A stretch of 64,000 nucleotides of DNA from Sabethes cyaneus (taxonomy: Eukaryota; Arthropoda; Insecta; Diptera; Culicidae), in contig NC_071354.1 of the NCBI RefSeq assembly GCF_943734655.1, positions 46,165,544 through 46,229,543 on the forward strand. Reading direction: 5' to 3'. The position numbers were made by a program, and so were the translations under genes. Below, in pieces: positions 1-10,516 of this stretch; position 1 is the first letter of the stretch, and every line of letters starts with the position of its first letter. Under the pieces are notes generated by a model that saw nothing but the letters and a program-made list of their open reading frames with translations, searched no databases and was not told the origin of the DNA.

Positions 1-480
1 GATAAATGGTATATAAGAAAATCAGGAAAAAAGAGCGAAAAACGGGACAGGAAATGAAGAAAAAAGGCAACAGAGAAAGAGGAAACGGCAGACACGAAAA
101 CAATGAAAACGAGAGAGAAAAAGGTGTAAAACGCGACAAGGGATCGAATAGACAACAAGAGAAACCAAAAGGGAAAAGAATAAGCGCGAGAGAAAAAAGA
201 AAACTGACAGAGGAAACGAGGAAAGTGGGAAAAGAAATCAAACGGGATATTAAAGGAGAAAGATGGGACTAGAAACGGGAAAATGAGACATAAAAAGAAA
301 AAAAAACAGGCATGTGTAATGTACTAAAGGAAAAGAGAAAAAGTGGAGATACAAAAGGAAAATCGGAGAGAAAAGGGAAAAAAGAAAGCCAAAAACAGAA
401 TAAACGTGACAAGAAAGACGAGTAAACGGGGTTTTAAGAAGAGGAAAAACGTAACAAACGAAGACGAAAAACGAGAATGA
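1..480. repeat. Purine-rich low-complexity tract
   Basis: The plus strand is almost entirely A and G, built from degenerate units such as gggaaaaag and aggaaacgag. The open frame that runs through it encodes only Lys, Arg, Glu, Gly and Asn and has no domain. I read it as a decayed polypurine satellite, not a gene. Confidence 0.7.
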
Positions 481-594
481 AAAGTAATAAGTATGATAAC
501 GCCCGGGTGTTTGCTGCATGACCCGCACTGCATTTCTTTTTGCTATAATCGCTATCAAGGGACCGATATGCTTAATAATTTTATGCGTGCGTGA

Positions 595-780
595 GTGTTT
601 ACCTTTCCATCAAAGCTTACTCTACTTTACTCACTCGTTTCTCGCTGCCAATACTGTCTCTAACTATAGCTGTTCCTGGCGAGGACTCATTGCGTTCCTC
701 TGACCAGTACATTACTAAGATTCGAACCTACGACCAATCGCTTGTCAACGCAGACTCGATAATCTTGCACCTACAAAGCC
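595..780 (-). repeat. Possible tRNA-derived SINE, minus strand
   Basis: Read on the minus strand, a GGTTCGAATC box at about 719-729 matches the RNA polymerase III B box of tRNA-derived SINEs, with tRNA-like sequence 5' of it. A poly-A run on the plus strand (781-790) abuts the presumed SINE head. No clear A box or tail was found, so the family is not assigned. Confidence 0.4.
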
Positions 781-1005
781 AAAAAAAAAAGAAATAAAAA
801 AGAAGCCGTAAAATGGGAAAGAATGTAATAAAAATGATTGAAATACATGAAGAAAAACAGGTCTGAAAGTCATAAAAAAATAGGACCGGAAATGAAGAAA
901 AACAGAACAATGAAACTGGAAACATGCGGCAGAAAAAGGAAAACGAGAGAAAAAGAAGAAAAACGGAAAGAAAGTGAGAGCAAAAACCAGTGAATTGCTG
1001 TTCAA
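781..1005. repeat. Second purine-rich tract
   Basis: Same base composition and motif style as positions 1-480. The two tracts flank the SINE-like segment, so they were probably one tract before that insertion. Confidence 0.55.
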
Positions 1006-1074
1006 ATTAATCCAAATTCAAGTCTAATTTAACGACAAGGTCGACAGAGTACAATAATGGCAGTCGGTATGCCA

Positions 1075-1330
1075 CCTTAAATTACCCTTCCCTTCCCTTC
1101 TTCAGTGTACCAACATGCTCCCATAGACTTGGAAAACCATCACAAAAAAACTAAAATTAGTTCAACTAAACCGCTAGCAGTAATAAGATCGTGTAATTCC
1201 AAGCACTAAACATTGCATTCTATAGGTTCTATTACGTTTGGTGGCATAAATTACACTAAATGCCGAGATTTCTTCAATTAAAATTCATCACCACATTTTC
1301 ACTTTTTCGCCGTCGATTTTTCATTAATTT
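1075..1330 (+). repeat. Dispersed repeat, copy 1
   Basis: About 250 bp that recurs in the same orientation at 23570-23815. Shared landmarks in order are a pyrimidine-rich start, 'accaacatgctc', 'caaagcactaaacattgcattc' in near form, and 'ttgccgtcga'. Copies are perhaps 75% alike by eye. No coding capacity is seen. Confidence 0.6.
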
Positions 1331-1339
1331 TTTTTGCCG

Positions 1340-1745
1340 TTCCATTCGTCACATCACTCGCGAAACCTAACTTGAGGCACAGAAAACTTTAATTTTGTAT
1401 TTTCTTTCTAATTGATGTAAATCGGTGAAACTTTTGTTTCACCGAATTTTCACCGATTTACATCAATTAGAAAGAAAATACAAAGGACTACGGTGACCAA
1501 AACAATTGAAGCAAAACTTTAATTTACCACTCGAACAGTTATTTAGTGAGATATTATAAAGGTTTTGGCCAAACTGTACACTTGACTTGATAAGAAAAAT
1601 TTCACTTCGTTTCGATTGCAGTTCCGAATCCACGACCGTCGTTGCTGTGCGTTACCAAGGGAACGGATGCAAGACATGGAGTGATGCCAACGTAAACATT
1701 GACCAATTCTTTTCGCTATTAAATTAATGGTCGTAGAGGGTCGAT
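1340..1745 (+). repeat. Split repeat R1, left part
   Basis: This segment is homologous to the inverse of 57285-57545. The rest of the same repeat lies at 4060-4318, because two later insertions (1748-2215 and 2232-4054) separate the halves. It shares landmarks with the other copy such as 'aacttgaggcacagaaaac' and 'ttaaattaatggtcgtagag'. The element's class is not recognised. Confidence 0.65.
1396..1486. repeat. Near-perfect hairpin
   Basis: Arms of about 36 bp (about 1399-1434 and 1449-1484) are almost exact inverted copies separated by about 14 bp. The hairpin lies inside repeat R1, but the inverse copy at 57.5 kb lacks it, so it arose by a local inverted duplication or insertion. Confidence 0.8.
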
Positions 1746-1747
1746 AA

Positions 1748-2215
1748 TCTATATATATAAAAGTGAGCGTGTTTATGTTTGTATGTTCTACCATAACTCC
1801 AGAACCCCTTGATCGATCTCCACCAAACTTGGCACACATGTTCCTTGATATAAGAGAATCAGCACTGGGGGGTTGACAAAAGGGGGGGTTCGCAACAAGG
1901 GGGGAGGCCGTAACTCCGAAATGCCTGGACGGTTATTCATCAAACTTGGCACAATTGTTTCTTGGCATAAGACAATCAGCACTGGGGGTAACAAAAACGA
2001 GGGAGGGAGGTTCCCTGATAGGGGGAGGTTCCCTAATAGGGGGGGAGCCCACAACTCCGAAACGCTTTGATCGTTCTTCATCAAACTTGGTACACATGAT
2101 CCTTGCCATAAGGGAATCAGAACTGGGAGGTCAACAAAAGCGGGGGGGAAGGTTTCCTAATAGGTGGGAGAGGGAGAGCTGACAAATGGAGAGGAACGTC
2201 CGAAAGAGGAACACT
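1748..2215 (+). mobile_element. Non-autonomous Helitron-like element
   Basis: It begins with TC (TCTATATATATAAAAG) directly after host A, as Helitrons do, and carries three degenerate units of about 130-150 bp. Each unit contains 'caaacttggcacacatg', 'aatcagcactgggg' and a G-rich segment. The 3' end is unclear: no CTAGT is visible at 2215. It interrupts repeat R1, whose intact order is seen at 57.0-57.5 kb. Confidence 0.55.
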
Positions 2216-2231
2216 TACTTATAAAATTCAT

Positions 2232-4054
2232 ATACGTTAGTACGTACCCTCGATAATACGTACCCTCCATAATACGTCAATTTTGCCTCGATAGTACGTA
2301 CCATCGACAATACCGTGCCGTATCGAAATCTATACACCTAAGAACGTTGATAATTTAAAATGGTCAATGTAAAATTATGGAATTGTAATTCATGCAATTC
2401 ATCACATTTTCTTTTGACAGTATATTGCTTATTTTAATATTATTTGGAATCACAGGAAGCTAAAATTAATCTTAGTTATAAAAAATCGAGGACAAAATGT
2501 ACAGCTCTTGATTCAAAATTCGTACACTTTTCCATGTCTGATTCAAAATCCGTACACCTTTGATTCAAATTGTTTATACCATGTTTGAAATTAACTAAAG
2601 ATCGTATATTTATGATTCTAAATCCATGTATGCTTGATCTCAATAAGTTAAAAGTTAATTGCTATGGTGTTTTTGTTTATTTGACCGATTCAGTATGGTA
2701 CCTCTAAACGTAGTGACCGGAACTGCAAACTATCTCGATGCTTTACTAAAGTATTTTCCACTATCTATAATTGCAATTACCGTCTTCCAGTATATCGACA
2801 CATGTTTAGCTCTTTAGTTCTTTCTATTTTCTTTTCAAAACATGGAATAACGTTGGATAACTAAGGATACTGCATAGGTGAACGGATTTCGATTCAACTA
2901 GTACAAATGATTCAAAATCCGTACAGTACATACTAATTGTGATGAATAAATATTATTTCAATGCCATAATGAACAAAACATAGCTGTTCAACAATAATCA
3001 TCTATTCTTCAAATCTATTTTCGGAATTTGAAACATGAAAATCACTCCAAGTACGCTTTACACTTGATTTTATTGAAAGGGTTTTCTTAGCAAATTGCTA
3101 ACGACACAGCAAACGGATAACCCAGTAAACAATTTTGTTTGTATATCTCGATTGCAACTAAGAAATAAGACAACATATCTGAACGAAAAAGTTATATTTC
3201 ACGCAAAATAAGAACATATGGGTACCAAAGTGGTGCCAATATACGTGCGAAAATTTTGACGATTATTTGTAATTCTATCTTGCATTTTATACAGCGGTTT
3301 TTATAACACGCAACTTCATATTCCTGAATATATGATTAAGATATAACTTAATAACTGATTATGATTATGATATAACTGCTTTATAATTCACAGTCATGAG
3401 TTGTATATGAGAACGAACACGACTGCAAAACAACCTATTGTTCATTTTGTTTTGACATACTCTAATCATTATACAATTCCAATGTAAAATTGACATGCAT
3501 ACGATTTAAAGTGAACTGTCTATTACGATCTTGTGTTATCTGGGAAGGAAATCCGATAGGCACTTACAGTTTGATTTTTATTAACTGTATTTCATGGCCT
3601 ACTGCCTAAGTTTTGACATCGATATGATGCTAATAAAAATGGGTCTGCACCTGTTATCTATATTTTGCATTTAGACAGTTTTAATACATATAATCAGCAA
3701 ATTCAATTAGGTGTACGGATTTTGAAGCTGTATGGAATTCGATACCGCATGGTACGTACATTTTGCCTCGATAGTACGTACATTTTCCAGCAAAACTTTA
3801 TTTGTTTCATTCCAAGCTTCACAAAGGGCAAAATCATTGATTTAAAAAAATTGAAAATTAATGGCTATATTAAATCAATATCACGAAAATATATATTTAT
3901 TGAATAGTGTATGCAGATTTTCAAATTCCATGCATTATTAAGCGTAATACAACAATGCTGCAAAACCTAAAATTGTGATTCGATAGTACGTATATTTCGG
4001 TAATACGTACGCTAAACGAAGCAAAGATGTACGTACTATCGAGGTATACCTGTA
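2232..4054. mobile_element. Insertion bounded by a 16 bp direct repeat
   Basis: The identical 16-mer TACTTATAAAATTCAT occurs at 2216-2231 and 4055-4070, immediately flanking this 1.8 kb. Both ends carry GTACGTAC/CGATAGTACGTAC motifs in opposite orientation. The right end, read inwards, is CAGGTATACCTCGATAG, which resembles pogo/Tigger-type termini followed by TA, but the left end lacks the matching CAGG. The interior is AT-rich, with repeated 'gattcaaaatccgtac', and no transposase is visible. It is either a degenerate DNA transposon or a composite. Confidence 0.5.
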
Positions 4055-4059
4055 TACTT

Positions 4060-4318
4060 ATAAAATTCATTCTGATAATAAAATTCACCGTAAACAACAT
4101 TTTATGTGATAGAATTACTGTCGGATCTAGTTCAACAGTAAAAATAGATACGCGATTCTACGTTTCATAATTGTTCATCAACAGATTATTACCTACTACT
4201 AGCAACTCTGTTCGCCTGGAAAAAGTAACATAGCATAAACAAAACGATAGTGACAACAAGTACTAAAATCAGTAAAAAAAAGCTGCCGGACTCTGACGAC
4301 CTTCACCTTAATGTCCAA
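4060..4318 (+). repeat. Split repeat R1, right part
   Basis: Inverse of 57026-57250, with shared landmarks 'attcaccgtaaacaac' and 'agaatcgcgtatctattt' (the latter read on the other strand). Together with 1340-1745 it rebuilds the same order as the continuous copy near 57 kb. Confidence 0.65.
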
Positions 4319-4364
4319 TGTTAAGTTCAATTTTAAACACAACATCCGTAAAGACAACGAGGAA

Positions 4365-4690
4365 GAAGCACACCCAGAGGCTCATGGTGACCCAGCTTAG
4401 TCAACGACAACCGGGTTGTTGACTTAAACCTCTCCTGGTGACAGGTGAAAGCGATGGAAATCTCTGAGACCTGCGCTAAATGATAAGAACGATCTTCGGC
4501 GACGTATAAGAGAACGGAGTATGAAGACGGGGAATGCACCATGAACTCGCACAGCTTTCTGTCGCGAACCCAGTATTTAAAAAGTGGATAAAGTTGGATG
4601 GATCAATAGGCAGGGCATGTTGCGAGAACGCCGGACAACTATCCTGCAAAGATGGCGTTTGCTTCAAATGCGGTAGGAACAGGTGCCCCC
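4365..4690 (+). mobile_element. LINE 3' fragment
   Basis: The stretch around 4605-4690, read on plus, matches the end region of RTE/Daphne-like LINEs seen elsewhere here (29.2, 46.0 and 60.8 kb): a 'GHVARxPD'-type segment followed by a 'KMAFAS'-type segment. It is frame-broken and truncated. Confidence 0.5.
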
Positions 4691-4845
4691 CTTATTAAGG
4701 TTTTCTGCCTATCAACAAACATGCCCCTAAAACTTTTATTATGTTGGTAACTAATTTTGCGACTTCTAACGATGAGGGTACCTAGTTCGGTTTTTCTAGA
4801 TGCGCGATGAATATCTTCGACCCCCTTTTTGATAACTGAAGAGCA

Positions 4846-5066
4846 AATCGTTGGTTTGAGAAACCCCACTTGTGCATTTCACACAATTGTAGGAAAACAA
4901 TAATAACTGATTTTCTAGAAATATTTTTAATCCCAATTTGAGGGGGTTGGTGAAACTACCCTTTTCTGAAATTTTAAGAGAAGATGTATAGGAGTGCTCG
5001 AGGGTTCAAAGCTGTCAAAAGTCATGAAAATTGACTAATGTCAAATGGTTTCTCAAACAAACGATT
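4846..5066. mobile_element. Small MITE with 20 bp terminal inverted repeats
   Basis: AATCGTTGGTTTGAGAAACC at 4846-4865 is the inverse of 5047-5066 with one mismatch. The 181 bp between them are non-coding. No clear target duplication is seen, so the superfamily is unassigned. Confidence 0.65.
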
Positions 5067-5790
5067 CAAATGTTAAAAACAAAATGAAGACTTCATTCTG
5101 CACATACACCCCTACAAAATGCGCAAAATTAAAAAAAACAAAAAAGGTTTACCTTACGCTATCAGATAAATAAATAACTAAACTAAACATATACCAATAG
5201 TTCTGTATACCAATCTGTTGAAACAGATAAATTAGAATGACAGTTACATGCGTTTTCGTTTGTCGTTTACTCTTCAAAAACACGATAGTAATGCATTTCT
5301 GGTGCAGTTAATGCACCTAATAGAAACGAGCCGAAAGCCTATGAGATAAAGAATGCAATTTGCATTCCAACTTTGTAAAATGAAAATCAACCAAACTAAA
5401 ATACTTACAAATTGCAGCAAAAGGCCAGCTTACAAACACTTATAAAGACATTCGCCTTATTCTAGAACCTGTATCGATTCAGATATTCTTTCTTAGATAA
5501 TAAACGGATACCTCTCGCAATACATAGGTTGCAAATAGATACCTTTTAAGCCGCTTACGAGAAACAGTTGCTCGACAGGTAGACGGGCAACCGTAGGCGC
5601 AGGACAAAGCACTAGTCCGCTGACGCATGACCGATTCAGTTTTGCATGCTTGCTCCAGCAGTGCGATAGTGAGGGTGCTCATTGAGTGCATGGACACCAT
5701 TCTCCTGATTGATAGTTTTATGAGTTTGTTGTGCGTAGCAGGAGTGCAATTGATAAGGAAGCGCAACAGGTTCTGATACTCTCTAGTGGC
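5067..5790. other. Upstream region of FMO gene 1
   Basis: AT-rich to about 5470, then more GC-balanced (5500-5790) as expected near a gene. No exon, repeat or RNA gene is recognised. The 140-codon minus-strand frame across 5479-5901 overlaps the FMO promoter and start and has no domain. Confidence 0.4.
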
Positions 5791-5793
5791 AAG

Positions 5794-5800
5794 TATATAA
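5794..5800 (+). promoter_or_regulatory. TATA box of FMO gene 1
   Basis: TATATAA sits 83 bases before the FMO start codon. A start site about 25-30 bases downstream would give a 5' leader of roughly 55-60 nt. No strong TCAGT initiator is seen, so the exact start is inferred. Confidence 0.5.
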
Positions 5801-5882
5801 CGAGAGTGCTCGGTTCGATTAGTTCTTAGTTTGTTTAAACCCGTGCGGTCGTGTGTGGTGCGATTTAAGTTTCCCGTTGCAA

Positions 5883-7232
5883 ATGATGAACCGCCAACCA
5901 CCGGCGTATTGCATAATTGGTGCTGGGAAGGCTGGGATAGCCGCGGCCAGGCGAGTGCTGGAAGCGGGCGGCCAAGTTGTACTGTTCGAACAGACTGACC
6001 AAATTGGAGGTACCTGGAACTACACGGACGCCGTGGGAAAGGACAAGTATGGGTTGGATATCCACACTAGCATGTACCAAGGGTTGCGGACGAACCTACC
6101 GAAGGAAGTTATGGGTTTTCCGGATTTTCCGATTCCTGAGCAAGAAGAGTCCTACATTCCGGCGGAGGATGTTCTAAGGTTTCTTCGGTCATATGCGGAT
6201 ACTTTTGACGTTACTCGGCATGTGCGGCTTGAACACCACGTTATGTTTGTTGAGCCGTCCGATCAAGCTGGAAACTGGAAAGTGCATGTGAAAAATTTAC
6301 CGCTGAACAAGGTGGAAACCTTTCTTTTTGATTTTGTGTTTGTTTGCAATGGCCATTATCATACACCGATGATACCGAAGTATCGTAACATGCAAATGTA
6401 TCGGGGAAAACAATTGCACAGTCATGACTACCGCTCACCAAAGCATTTTCAAGGTTAGTTCTCGTATTGTAAATAGAAAATTATATTAAATAATTAAAAA
6501 CATATTGTTCTAGGAGAAATTGTACTTGTAATAGGCGCGGGTCCATCTGGGATGGATTTGGCTTTGGAAATATCCAAAACAGCATGGCTCGTGATTATGA
6601 GTCACCATACGAAAGAACCGTTCAAAACCGTCTTCCCGAACAACCTAAAACAAAAGCCGGACGTCAAAGAGCTTACATCCCGCGGAGCCCTATTTGTGGA
6701 TGGCACACACAGCGACTGCACCGTCATACTGTACTGCACCGGATACCGGTACAGTTTTCCTTTTCTCAGCCTCAGCAGTGGAATCACGGTTGACGACAAT
6801 TGTGTGCAACCGTTGTACAAGCATTGCATCAACATCAATCACCCCACGATGGCCTTCATCGGACTTCCGTATTACGTTTGTGCGGCACAGATGTTCGACT
6901 TACAGGCAAGATTCTGTCTCCGGTATTATACCGGCGAGGAGAAGCTACCCACCAAAGACGAGATGCTAGCCGATATGCAACAACAGATGGAACAACGATG
7001 GAAGGAAGGCTACCGCAAGCGGCAGGCTCACATGATGGGCCCCGCTCAAGGGGATTACTATCACGATCTTGCCAAGACGGCCGGACTGGATGCGATCAAA
7101 CCGGTGATGACGAAACTGCACAACGAAAGCAGCCAGCGCTTTAATGATGATTTGCTACACTTTAGAGACGATATTTTTCGGATAGTGGACGATGAAACGT
7201 TTGTGGAAGTGATTCGAGCTAGACAAAACTAG
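5883..7232 (+). CDS. Fmo: Flavin-containing monooxygenase, paralogue 1 (2 exons)
   Basis: FAD- and NADPH-dependent monooxygenase that adds oxygen to soft nucleophilic N or S atoms, typically in xenobiotic and amine metabolism. Exons are 5883-6453 and 6514-7232. The 60 nt intron (GTTAGT...TTCTAG) interrupts codon 191 after its first base, and the product is 429 aa. Visible motifs: FAD-binding GAGKAG at residues 13-18, EQ..IGGTW at 36-45, the FMO signature (Y-RG-xxx-H-xxx-Y, 173-183, with Tyr for the usual Phe), NADPH-binding GAGPSG at 198-203 and the TGY motif at 266-268. The start is the first of two adjacent ATGs; an open frame upstream lacks ATG. No C-terminal membrane helix is seen, as in other insect FMOs, which are shorter than the ~530 aa mammalian enzymes. 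Substrate is unknown. Confidence 0.96.
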
Positions 7233-7296
7233 TTTTATGGCATAAGAGTCTCCATTAGTGAATACATTTAAGCTTAAAAAATCTACAATTTTTGTG

Positions 7297-7302
7297 AATA
7301 AA
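7297..7302 (+). terminator. Poly(A) signal of FMO gene 1
   Basis: AATAAA lies 65 bases after the FMO stop codon in an AT-rich 3' region. Confidence 0.6.
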
Positions 7303-7881
7303 TTATAATAATTAGGCATGAAAAATAGAAAATATATTCCTTATGGAAAGGAATCGGTTAAAAGTGAGATAGTTCACTGACTTGCGAACCCAATCAAGTT
7401 TCATTCGGCGGAGATGATTGCTATGTGGGTCATTCCATGTCGAGTGACTACATCGGTTGCAATCGAGTATCAGCGATTTCAATCAAATTGACATAATCCT
7501 TTTCGACCGCACGATCAACTTCTCAAAGTTTTATACCGATTGATTAATCTCCCTAACAGTGGCGCAACTTCTTTTTCAATTTTCAAAAAACTAAATAAAA
7601 CAAAAATAAATCTTTTAAACAATTTGATTTACGGACATTTCAATATACTCTTTCTATGAATTTTTGGTCGCGTAATCGATTCATGTTATCAGTTTTTACC
7701 TAATTTGTCGCTATCGTACATGTCTATCATGCTATTTAAAACAAAAAATGCGAATATCTCAAAAGAACCTCAATTTTTTTGAATTGATGTTTGCCAGACA
7801 ATTTTATGACAATCACTCAACAAGACAAAAAATGGAAGAAAAAAAGTGAAATTCTATTTCTAATCTTAAAAAAACTGAAAA
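7303..7881. other. Intergenic DNA without recognised features
   Basis: AT-rich, without a convincing frame or terminal repeats. Nothing is annotated here. Confidence 0.4.
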
Positions 7882-7904
7882 ATAAGCATAAGCATAAGCA
7901 TAGG
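7882..7904 (+). repeat. Short AGCAT-type microsatellite
   Basis: About four copies of a six-base unit (gcataa) directly before the dispersed repeat at 7905. Confidence 0.7.
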
Positions 7905-8200
7905 ATACCGCTCGTGTGCTGCTACTCCGTTATTGACCAAGACCGATGAAAATTGCAAAATGATGGCTGGAAAAAGCATACTTGGGACAGCACGCTATTT
8001 TTCATTGTGCAACCTTATCAGGTCCCTGCATGCTGATCAATACCGACGCCGGCCACGTCCGAATGCGGGTCTTGGTGGGATGGAAAGGAATGTTAGTCCA
8101 ATACTTGTTGCTACTAAAGACCAGGGAATCCTCTGCATCTTCACAAGTATTTCGGGAAAGGAATTGTTGTTAGTAGATGGGCGGAGCTAGATGGATGATG
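7905..8200 (+). repeat. Probable dispersed repeat with coding-like composition
   Basis: More GC-rich than its flanks, with an 85-codon frame (7933-8190) ending in a segment of ordinary residue composition. It resembles a repetitive segment I associate with culicine genomes, but no family could be named and no conserved domain is visible. Confidence 0.3.
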
Positions 8201-9115
8201 TAGGTATGTAAGCATCAGTCACATGAGACTAACCTGGATATTCGAAAATATTCTTGTAAAGTCAGTAACTACGAAAATTAAGATATAAAAAATACCTTTT
8301 TTAACAAATTTAATACAATACCAATGGTGCTTATATACAACCATAATTTAATTTATATCGAAAAATACTATGCACATGCGAGATTTACGGCTCAAAAACC
8401 ACGTAACAACTTGAACTTATCCGCGATCAGGGAAATCAGGGATAATAAAACGAGCCAATATAGTCCCTAAGTTGATAAGCATTTCCTCTTACCAACGCTA
8501 ATATGCAGAGATATAGCCCCCTACACGCTTAATTTAAAAAAAAACTGAAAAATGATATAAAAGTATATGCAACTGTGTGGTTAATATTGCATCTGACGAT
8601 CTATTTATAAAATTTTGATTCATGGTTATTTAGTGTTAAACAAAGTGAGTGACGAAAAATGATTACAATTGTTCTACAATTATGTATTCAGTATTTATTA
8701 TTCTAAACAGCATAGCAACCAATGAAAATCTGTTGCGTCGATTACTGATAACGGTGGACTCTATAATTACAAGTTTAAGGTAACCGACAGTAAACAAACA
8801 ATGCAATTGTTTGCAAACTTGTCGGGATGAAATATGTGACATAGATTCAGAAACAGACGACCTGGCAGATAACCTAGTAGTTCGATTAAACTAGCAAAAA
8901 TACTTGAAAATCGCAATTAAAATTATCGACAAGGCTAACGGAAAACCCAGTATGCCTGAGCAGACTCAATTAAGATTTTTTGCATACTTTTATTGTAGAC
9001 AAACAGACATAACATTCACTGTCCCTCGCTGCAACTGTCATTAGGGTTGGTTGGGAATGCTTCGACAAAATGGATTTTTTTAACGTAGCGTGAAGTGAGG
9101 AAGAGGCCAGTTATT
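8201..9115. other. Intergenic DNA without recognised features
   Basis: AT-rich single-copy-looking sequence. No genes, terminal repeats or stem-loops stand out. Confidence 0.4.
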
Positions 9116-9119
9116 AAGT

Positions 9120-9310
9120 ACTTTAACTAAACTAGCCAGTCACCGTATGTTCAAATTTCGGCTGGGAGAGGCTGTTAGAGTCAATAGGATCGTTGCACCG
9201 GCCCCGCAATTGTTCTGTACTATAACAGCTGGCTCCGAAGTCTGTCGTATAAGAATAGAAGATCAAGTTTCGATAACGAAATCTAGCACCTAGGCTTTGT
9301 TTAATTAAAC
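9120..9310 (+). mobile_element. tRNA-derived SINE
   Basis: GTTCAAATTTC at about 9149-9160 resembles a polymerase III B box. It is followed by a body with 'ggctgggagaggctgttag' and 'aggatcgttgcacc'. A piece of the same body recurs in inverse orientation near 58553-58595, which supports repeat status. No clean target duplication is seen. Confidence 0.55.
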
Positions 9311-9359
9311 TAGAATTGTTTTTAATAAAAAATGGGGTATGTAATTTATTTTACCCCAG

Positions 9360-10505
9360 CCTAGACAGCTTAGTCCTTAGTCAAATATTCATCCGGATGT
9401 TAGCGACGAGACGGTAACCGATATGGTGCATTCGAATTTAGGAACAAACGAGACCACTGTCGTTAAACTTGTTCCTCGCGGAAAAGACTTGCGCTCCCTT
9501 ACTTTTGTGTCTTACAAAGTCGGGGTGGCAGAGGATCTGAAATCAAAAGCTATGTTCTTGGATTTTGAGAGTTTGAGGATTCTGGTAAAAACGAGATTTT
9601 TTACGGCCAGTACTGTTGAACCCAATAGAATCATCAGCATCAGTGACTCCGGCAATGGACATGTAGGCGTTAAGCGTAGTCCCACAGTACCAGTTGACTG
9701 CTCGCCTTGTGCAAACCCCCACCGTGCCCGTCCACTAACAGTTTTTTTGGAAACCGACAATTTAGACTCGTGAAAACCACCTCCACCTATCAACGACAGC
9801 TCCAGTAATGTTGACAGCATTTGGACTCAGTAACTCTCCTGTAGCTGCTTCATACGCCACTCCTCACTTTACCGTTCTATGCCACACGTCGCGATCTACT
9901 GCACCGGAATCGCTCGAAGATTCTTCGTTACGAAGCAAAGCGAACACCTCATTGACTGTTTACTACCAGAATGCCGGAGGGATGCGTACGAAGGCAAATG
10001 ACTTTTACTTAGGACCGCTTCTAGTGACTATGATGTTATCGTACTTACCGAAACATAGTTTCAGAATGATAGTGAAAAATGCCGAGCTGTCACGTAACTA
10101 TAATATCTTCGGCTGTGACCGCAGTCACGTGACCAGTCATTTACGAAGAGGAGGCGGAACGCTCGTCGCTGTAAAGAAATCTGTTGTGACTCGCTCGAAC
10201 GTGGTTGTAAAACTTTGCCTTTCAACCAAATCTGTCTATGTGTGTGGTATCTACTTGAGGCTCAACAGCGAATCGGATAGATACATCGCGCATTCCAACT
10301 GCGTGCAGTAAATTATAACTAAAGCAGCCCCCGACGATTCTGTATTAGTAGTCGGTGACTATAAATTGCTCGCCTGGCTTGGTCTTATGATCTTGACGTG
10401 GATTCCTATCTAGCGACCAATGCCTCCTCCGAACACGAACTTGTTTTGACCGAAAATATGCTCCCTAGTGGATTGCAGCAAATTTGCTAGCAACACCAGC
10501 ACACA
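9360..10505 (+). mobile_element. CR1/Jockey-like LINE, 5' part (ORF1 end and endonuclease start)
   Basis: The frame at 9423-9773 carries the 'KLVPRGKDLRSLTFVSYKVG' type of C-terminus found in LINE ORF1 (gag-like) proteins. The frame at 9808-10311 carries the start of an APE-type endonuclease: a YYQNAGGMRT segment, a 'CDRS' segment and RRGGGTLVAV. The element is frame-damaged; the catalytic ETW segment is altered. The LINE stops at about 10505, next to the fold-back element at 10517, so the reverse transcriptase part is missing. Confidence 0.75.
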
Positions 10506-10516
10506 GTGGTCCAATT

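Noticed and set aside
6..272. 88-codon frame rich in Lys, Arg and Glu
   Set aside because: It lies in a polypurine tract, where any frame gives such a composition; no domain or promoter.
5479..5901. 140-codon minus-strand frame upstream of FMO 1
   Set aside because: It overlaps the FMO TATA box, leader and start codon, has no domain and shows no splice signals.
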